Assembly: GCA_937958315.1 (NCBI GenBank)
Contig: CALFGH010000057.1
Span: 1-34,665 of the forward strand
DNA: 34,665 bases
From: an uncultured Collinsella sp.
GTDB lineage: Bacteria > Actinomycetota > Coriobacteriia > Coriobacteriales > Coriobacteriaceae
Direction of reading: 5' to 3'
Under the pieces are notes generated by a model, which saw only the letters and a program-made list of their open reading frames with translations, searched no databases and was not told the DNA's origin. The position numbers and the translations under genes are program-made. Shown piece after piece: positions 30,656-34,665 of this stretch (its first letter is position 1; every line of letters starts with the position of its first letter).

Positions 30656-31834
30656 ATGAACGTTCTGGTCGTCAACGCAGGATCTTCGACCCTTAAGTAT
30701 CAGGTCATCGATACCAAGTCCCACAAGGTGTCCGCAAAGGGCTCCTGCGAGCGCGTCTGCTTCACCGGCGGTACCTTCACCCATGCTGCCAACGGTTCCA
30801 AGAAGGTGACCGAGAACATCGAGTTCCCCGACCACAAGGTCGCCATCGAGGTTGTCCTGAAGGACCTCGAGGCCAACGGCGTCAAGATTGAGGGCATCGG
30901 CCACCGCATCGTTCAGGGCGGTTGGTACTTTGGCGACTCCTCCCTCGTCGACGAGGACGTTCTCGCTAAGATCCGCGAGGTCGCCCCGCTCGCGCCGCTC
31001 CACAACAATCCCGAGGCCAACGTTATCGAGTTCTGCCTGGAGCAGTATCCCGACCTGCCCAACGTCACGGTCTATGACACCGCCTTCCACTTCAACATGC
31101 CCGAGGTCGCCAAGACTTACGCTCTGCCCAAGGACGTCTGCGACAAACTGCACATCCGTAAGTATGGCGCCCACGGCACCAGCTACCGCTACATTTCCAA
31201 GAAGGTCGCCGAGATGACCAACGGCGAGGCCCGCAAGGTCGTCGTGTGCCATATCGGCTCCGGCGCTTCCCTGTGCGCCATCGAGGACGGCAAGTGCATG
31301 GATACCACTATGGGCCTCACCCCGCTCGACGGCGTCATGATGGGCACCCGCTGCGGCTCCATCGACCCGGCTACCGTGTGCTACCTGCAGCGCGAGGGCG
31401 GCTACACCTTCGACGAGGTCGACGAGATGATGAACAAGAAGTCCGGCCTTTTGGCTGTGACCGGCGGCAAGACCAACGACTGCCGCAACGTCGAGGAGCT
31501 CGCCGCCGCTGGTGACCCCGAGGCTCAGCTTGCCTTCGACATGTTTGTCTACAAGATTGCCGCCAAGGCCGCCGAGATGGCTACTTCCATGTGCGGCATG
31601 GACACGCTCGTCTTTACCGCCGGCATTGGCGAGCACGCTCCGGCCGTTCGCGCCGGCGTGGCCGATCGTCTGGCCTTTATGGGTGTCAAGATGGATCACG
31701 CCCGTAACGCCCTGCGTGGCGACGGCGCTTGGTGCCTGTCCGCCAAGGATTCCAAGGTCAAGATTTTCGTCATCCCCACGGACGAGGAGTTCATGATCGC
31801 TTCCGACGTCGAGCGCATCGTCAACGGCAAGTAA
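30656..31834 (+). CDS. Acetate kinase paralogue with altered active-site motifs
   Basis: 392 residues, full length for acetate kinase (acetyl phosphate + ADP to acetate + ATP). Family features: VVNAGSSTLKYQ (Asn7), GIGHRIVQGGW (Arg84), APLHN (His116), DTAFH, TPLDGVMMGTRCGSIDPATV, FTAGIGE and IPTDEE. Two positions differ from canonical enzymes: HGTSH reads HGTSY (Tyr177) and HLGNGAS reads HIGSGAS (Ser202). The neighbour gene keeps the canonical residues at the same numbers. This copy may have changed kinetics, or may use another acyl group or phosphate donor. GGGAG precedes the ATG. Codon use is strongly biased to C-ending codons, suggesting high expression, so it is not a decaying copy. Confidence 0.88.
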   Translation: MNVLVVNAGSSTLKYQVIDTKSHKVSAKGSCERVCFTGGTFTHAANGSKKVTENIEFPDHKVAIEVVLKDLEANGVKIEGIGHRIVQGGWYFGDSSLVDEDVLAKIREVAPLAPLHNNPEANVIEFCLEQYPDLPNVTVYDTAFHFNMPEVAKTYALPKDVCDKLHIRKYGAHGTSYRYISKKVAEMTNGEARKVVVCHIGSGASLCAIEDGKCMDTTMGLTPLDGVMMGTRCGSIDPATVCYLQREGGYTFDEVDEMMNKKSGLLAVTGGKTNDCRNVEELAAAGDPEAQLAFDMFVYKIAAKAAEMATSMCGMDTLVFTAGIGEHAPAVRAGVADRLAFMGVKMDHARNALRGDGAWCLSAKDSKVKIFVIPTDEEFMIASDVERIVNGK

Positions 31835-31838
31835 TTGC

Positions 31839-31884
31839 AAGAGGGGAGGGGCTGGACGACCGAGCGCCGTTCGGCCCCTCTTTT
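31839..31884 (+). terminator. Terminator between the two acetate kinase genes
   Basis: AAGAGGGG (31839-31846) pairs with CCCCTCTT (31875-31882), then TT. It separates the paralogues into different transcription units. Confidence 0.8.
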
Positions 31885-31915
31885 GTGCTCGTTGGGCGAT
31901 ATGCCTGATAGCTAT

Positions 31916-31943
31916 TTATCAAGGTGTGATAACTTCTTATTAA
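31916..31943 (+). promoter_or_regulatory. Promoter and dyad of the second acetate kinase
   Basis: TTATCA (31916-31921), 16 bases, TATTAA (31938-31943) is a possible promoter. TTATCA-AGGTG-TGATAA (31916-31932) is a perfect 6-bp dyad overlapping the -35. Confidence 0.45.
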
Positions 31944-31998
31944 CATGCGGCCGCCTTAAGGGGTCTGCGCCGACCGTATCGCACTGCAAAGGAGTCTC

Positions 31999-33177
31999 AT
32001 GAACGTACTTGTTGTCAACGCCGGTAGCTCAAGCCTTAAATATCAGCTTTTGGATACCGATACCCGCGAGGTTTTCGCCAAGGGCAACTGCGAGCGTATC
32101 GGTTCGGACATGGGCATCTTTGGCCACTCCGAGAACGGTGGCGCCAAGCAAACCGAGGAGGTTCCCTTCCCGGATCACCGTTCGGCTATCGCGCGTGTGC
32201 TCGAGGAGCTCGAGAAGACCGACTTTACGATCGATGGCATTGGCCATCGCATTGTTCAAGGCGGTTGGCACTTTAAGGATTCCGCGGTCGTCGACGACGA
32301 GGTCATGGCTAAGATTCTCGAGGTGGCCCCGCTCGCCCCGCTGCACAATTATGGCGAGGCCGCAGCAATCGAGTATTGCCGTGAGAAGTATCCGGAGCTG
32401 CCCAACGTGGCCGTCTTCGACACCTCGTTTCACATGACCATGCCCGAGGTTGCCTACACCTACGCCCTGCCCAAGGACGTGTGCGACAAGTACCACGTGC
32501 GCAAGTACGGCGCCCACGGTACGAGCCACCGCTACGAGTGGATGATGGCCAAGGAGATCCTGGGCTCGCGCTGCCACCGCCTGCTCTCGTGCCATTTGGG
32601 CAACGGCGCCTCGCTTGCCGCCATCGAGGACGGTGTATGCCGTGACACCACGATGGGGCTCACGCCGCTTGACGGCCTGATGATGGGAACCCGCTGCGGC
32701 TCTATCGACCCGGCTACCGTGTGCTACCTGCAGCGCGAGGGCGGCTACAGCTACCAGGAAGTCGACGACATGATGAACAAGCAGTCTGGTCTGCTCGCCA
32801 TCTCGGGTATCTCCAACGACGCCCGCGACATTCGCACGCGCGCCTCCGAGGGAGATGAGCGCTGCCTGCTCGCCTTCGATATGTTCGCCTATAAGGCTAT
32901 GCAGCAGGCCGGCTCCATGATCGCTTCTATGGCGGGCGTGGATACCATTACCTTCACTGCCGGCATCGGCGAGAACGACTGGTCGATCCGCAAGGCCTTC
33001 TGCGACTGCTTTGAGTGGTTGGGCGTGCGCATCGACAACAACAAGAACCGTGAGGCCGTGGGCAGCGGCCCGCAGGTCATCAGCGCCGCCGGTTCCGCCG
33101 TCACGGTCATGGTCATCCCCACCGACGAGGAATACATGATCGCCCGCGACGTCGAACGTCTGACCGCAAACAACTAA
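31999..33177 (+). CDS. ackA: Acetate kinase
   Basis: 392 residues, full length. All standard motifs are present: VVNAGSSSLKYQ (Asn7), GIGHRIVQGGW (Arg84), APLHN (His116), GAHGTSHRYE (His173, His177), CHLGNGASLAAIEDG (His199, Asn202), TPLDGLMMGTRCGSIDPATV, FTAGIGEND and IPTDEEYMIA. It makes ATP and acetate from acetyl phosphate in fermentation. AAAGGAG lies 5 bases before the ATG. No phosphotransacetylase gene is in this window. It is an obvious tandem duplicate of the upstream gene, in its own transcription unit. Confidence 0.95.
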   Translation: MNVLVVNAGSSSLKYQLLDTDTREVFAKGNCERIGSDMGIFGHSENGGAKQTEEVPFPDHRSAIARVLEELEKTDFTIDGIGHRIVQGGWHFKDSAVVDDEVMAKILEVAPLAPLHNYGEAAAIEYCREKYPELPNVAVFDTSFHMTMPEVAYTYALPKDVCDKYHVRKYGAHGTSHRYEWMMAKEILGSRCHRLLSCHLGNGASLAAIEDGVCRDTTMGLTPLDGLMMGTRCGSIDPATVCYLQREGGYSYQEVDDMMNKQSGLLAISGISNDARDIRTRASEGDERCLLAFDMFAYKAMQQAGSMIASMAGVDTITFTAGIGENDWSIRKAFCDCFEWLGVRIDNNKNREAVGSGPQVISAAGSAVTVMVIPTDEEYMIARDVERLTANN

Positions 33178-33199
33178 CGCACCCGTTTGCATGTAAACG

Positions 33200-33235
33200 A
33201 AAGGCCTCCAGAGCAGCAGCTCCGGAGGCCTTTTT
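33200..33235 (+). terminator. Intrinsic terminator after ackA
   Basis: AAAGGCCTCC (33200-33209) pairs with GGAGGCCTTT (33224-33233), with an inner GAGC/GCTC stem, followed by TT. Confidence 0.92.
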
Positions 33236-33430
33236 ACTAGCATACGGAAATTCCAGTCCCAAAGTGATCATCGCCGGCAACGCCTGCGCTTCCAGCAACG
33301 GCACCCATCCATTCAGATTCTCAACCCCAGCTCGTAGCCAAGCCGCCGTCCACCCCAGATACCCTGATTGCTACGTAGTTGTAGAAGGCCGTACGGGCTA
33401 ACCCCTGAAAACACTCCGCAGACCAGAAAC
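33236..33430. other. Gap without a recognisable gene
   Basis: About 195 bases between the ackA terminator and the terminator of the metal ATPase. I see no ribosome site with an open frame, no tRNA fold and no clear repeat. Confidence 0.6.
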
Positions 33431-33467
33431 GCCCCCGTTCGTAGCTCCGAAGGAGCAGAACGGGGGC
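33431..33467 (-). terminator. Terminator after the metal ATPase gene
   Basis: GCCCCCGTTC (33431-33440) pairs with GAACGGGGGC (33458-33467), with an inner GCTCC/GGAGC stem. The minus-strand tail is GTTTCTGG, a short T-tract. Confidence 0.75.
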
Positions 33468-33529
33468 ACTTCATTGGTCGAGGACGTTTTCAAAACCAAG
33501 CCCAGTCCCGGCCGGAGGGACCACAGGCG

Positions 33530-34665
33530 CTACAGGTTCTTGACACCCATCGCGCGCATGGCGTTCAGGATGGCGATGATCGCCACGCCAACGTCGCCAA
33601 AGACGGCAAGCCACATATTGGCGATGCCCAGCGCTGCAAGTACCAGAATCAGCAGCTTAACGCCCAGCGCAAAGATGATGTTCTGCCAAACAATCGTCAT
33701 GGTCTTGCGCGCCACGCGGATCGCGCGGGAAATGTTGGAAGGCTTGTCGTCCATGAGCACGACGTCGGCAGCCTCAATTGCGGCGTCGGAACCCATGGCG
33801 CCCATGGCGATTCCGATGTCGGCGCGCGTGAGCACGGGTGCGTCGTTGATTCCGTCACCGACAAAGGCGAGCTTGCCCTTGCTCGATTCGACTGCCAGCA
33901 ATGCCTCGACGCGCTCGACCTTATCGCCTGGCATGAGCTGCGCGTGGAACTCGTCGAGCCCCAGCTGTTTGGCCACAGACGCCGCAACCTCCTCACGGTC
34001 GCCCGTGAGCATGACGGTGCGTTTGACGCCGGCAGTGTGCAAGTCGCGAATCGCCTGCTTGGCATCGGCCTTTATGGTGTCGGCAATTACGATATGGCCG
34101 GCGTACGTGTCATCGACCAGTACATGGAGGATCGTACCGACGACCTCGCAATTGGGGGCGTCGGTACCGGCCGCAGCAAGCATCTTGGCATTGCCGACGA
34201 CGACGCGCTTGCCGTCGATGGTTGCCGTGAAACCGTGACCCGCGACATTGGCGGAGTCGCTCACGCGATTCTGGTCGAGCTCACCCTGGTAGGCGGCACG
34301 TATGGACCGTGCGATGGGGTGATCGGAAAACGACTCGGCAAGGGCCGCGACTTCGAGCAGTGACTGCTCGGTATAGTCGGCCTCGGGGTGTACCGCCACG
34401 ACCGAAAACGTGCCGTTGGTGAGCGTGCCGGTCTTGTCAAAGACGACGGTATCCACATCGGCGAGCGTCTCGAGGTAGTTGGAGCCCTTGATGAGGACGC
34501 CCAGCTTGGATGCGCCGCCGATGCCGCCAAAGAAGCTCAGCGGCACGCTAATCACGAGTGCGCACGGGCAGCTGACGACCAGGAAGGTCAGGCCGCGCAG
34601 GATCCAGTCGGACCAGGCACCGGTGACCAAACCGCCGCCGAGCGCGAGTACCGCGGCCGCGCCGA
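33530..34665 (-). CDS. P1B-type heavy-metal ATPase (Zn/Cd/Pb type), N-terminus cut by window edge
   Basis: 378 residues of the C-terminal part; the frame is open through the right edge. Seen in order: the metal-site helix with SCPCALV (CPC), phosphorylation motif DKTGTLTNG, the P1B HP motif in DHPIARS, nucleotide-binding GHGFTA, GDREEVA, and the hinge GDGINDAPVL. The last two helices carry FALGVKLLIL (Lys) and FGDVGVAIIAILNAMR (Asp), residues typical of the zinc/cadmium subgroup (ZntA/CadA) rather than the copper subgroup. It exports divalent metals across the membrane. The N-terminal metal-binding domain and first helices lie outside the window. Confidence 0.92.
   Translation of the reverse strand, partial: GAAAVLALGGGLVTGAWSDWILRGLTFLVVSCPCALVISVPLSFFGGIGGASKLGVLIKGSNYLETLADVDTVVFDKTGTLTNGTFSVVAVHPEADYTEQSLLEVAALAESFSDHPIARSIRAAYQGELDQNRVSDSANVAGHGFTATIDGKRVVVGNAKMLAAAGTDAPNCEVVGTILHVLVDDTYAGHIVIADTIKADAKQAIRDLHTAGVKRTVMLTGDREEVAASVAKQLGLDEFHAQLMPGDKVERVEALLAVESSKGKLAFVGDGINDAPVLTRADIGIAMGAMGSDAAIEAADVVLMDDKPSNISRAIRVARKTMTIVWQNIIFALGVKLLILVLAALGIANMWLAVFGDVGVAIIAILNAMRAMGVKNL

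Noticed and set aside
30641..31840. 399-codon minus-strand open frame, and a similar one at 32029-33243
   Set aside because: Both mirror the acetate kinase genes, and their similarity to each other only reflects that duplication.
1..34665. tRNA, rRNA, CRISPR arrays and prophage genes
   Set aside because: No cloverleaf, repeat-spacer pattern, cas gene, integrase or structural phage gene was seen on either strand.

Overview
The window reads as a chromosomal segment from a GC-rich gut actinobacterium of the class Coriobacteriia, most likely Collinsella or a close relative. This rests on codon usage, the closeness of the flavoenzyme and the acetate kinases to coriobacterial proteins as I remember them, and the mix of anaerobic fermentation genes with a Gram-positive cell wall. 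No database search was possible, so the genus is an inference. There are no rRNA or tRNA genes, no CRISPR array and no phage. The only accessory-looking items are a higBA toxin-antitoxin pair and a few palindromic repeats.

Left part (1-11000). A lysA gene running off the left edge is preceded by a lysine riboswitch and is divergent from an M20D amidohydrolase. higBA and a small membrane protein follow. Then comes a five-gene minus-strand operon (about 10994 down to 3887) with its own promoter and a strong terminator. In transcription order it encodes a 4Fe-4S/FMN/FAD old-yellow-enzyme-type reductase, the large and small parts of an aconitase-X dehydratase, an M20 peptidase and an MFS carrier. 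This looks like an uptake, hydrolysis, dehydration and reduction route for an unknown peptide-like or acyl substrate. The reductase gene carries a frameshift at a run of nine A.

Middle part (11000-24100). A FxLYD-domain membrane protein, a helix-turn-helix protein and a membrane Ser/Thr kinase are followed by a secreted coiled-coil cell-wall hydrolase-like protein. A D-aspartate-ligase-type ATP-grasp enzyme is paired with an aspartate/glutamate racemase. A complete ECF transporter (S, double ATPase, T) lies behind a classical tryptophan attenuator: a short leader peptide with three consecutive Trp codons and an intrinsic terminator. This points to tryptophan uptake. A membrane-anchored C69 dipeptidase, a diacylglycerol-kinase-type lipid kinase and an unannotated 30-residue membrane protein follow.

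Right part (24100-34665). RNase D, a membrane zinc metallopeptidase, xseA-xseB (exonuclease VII), a HIT hydrolase, a LysR regulator with an MFS carrier, two tandem acetate kinase genes and a P1B-type metal ATPase cut by the right edge. The first acetate kinase has replaced two active-site motif residues that the second keeps.

Most other long open frames, such as those opposite the ATP-grasp, C69 and acetate kinase genes, are antisense shadows produced by high GC and codon bias.
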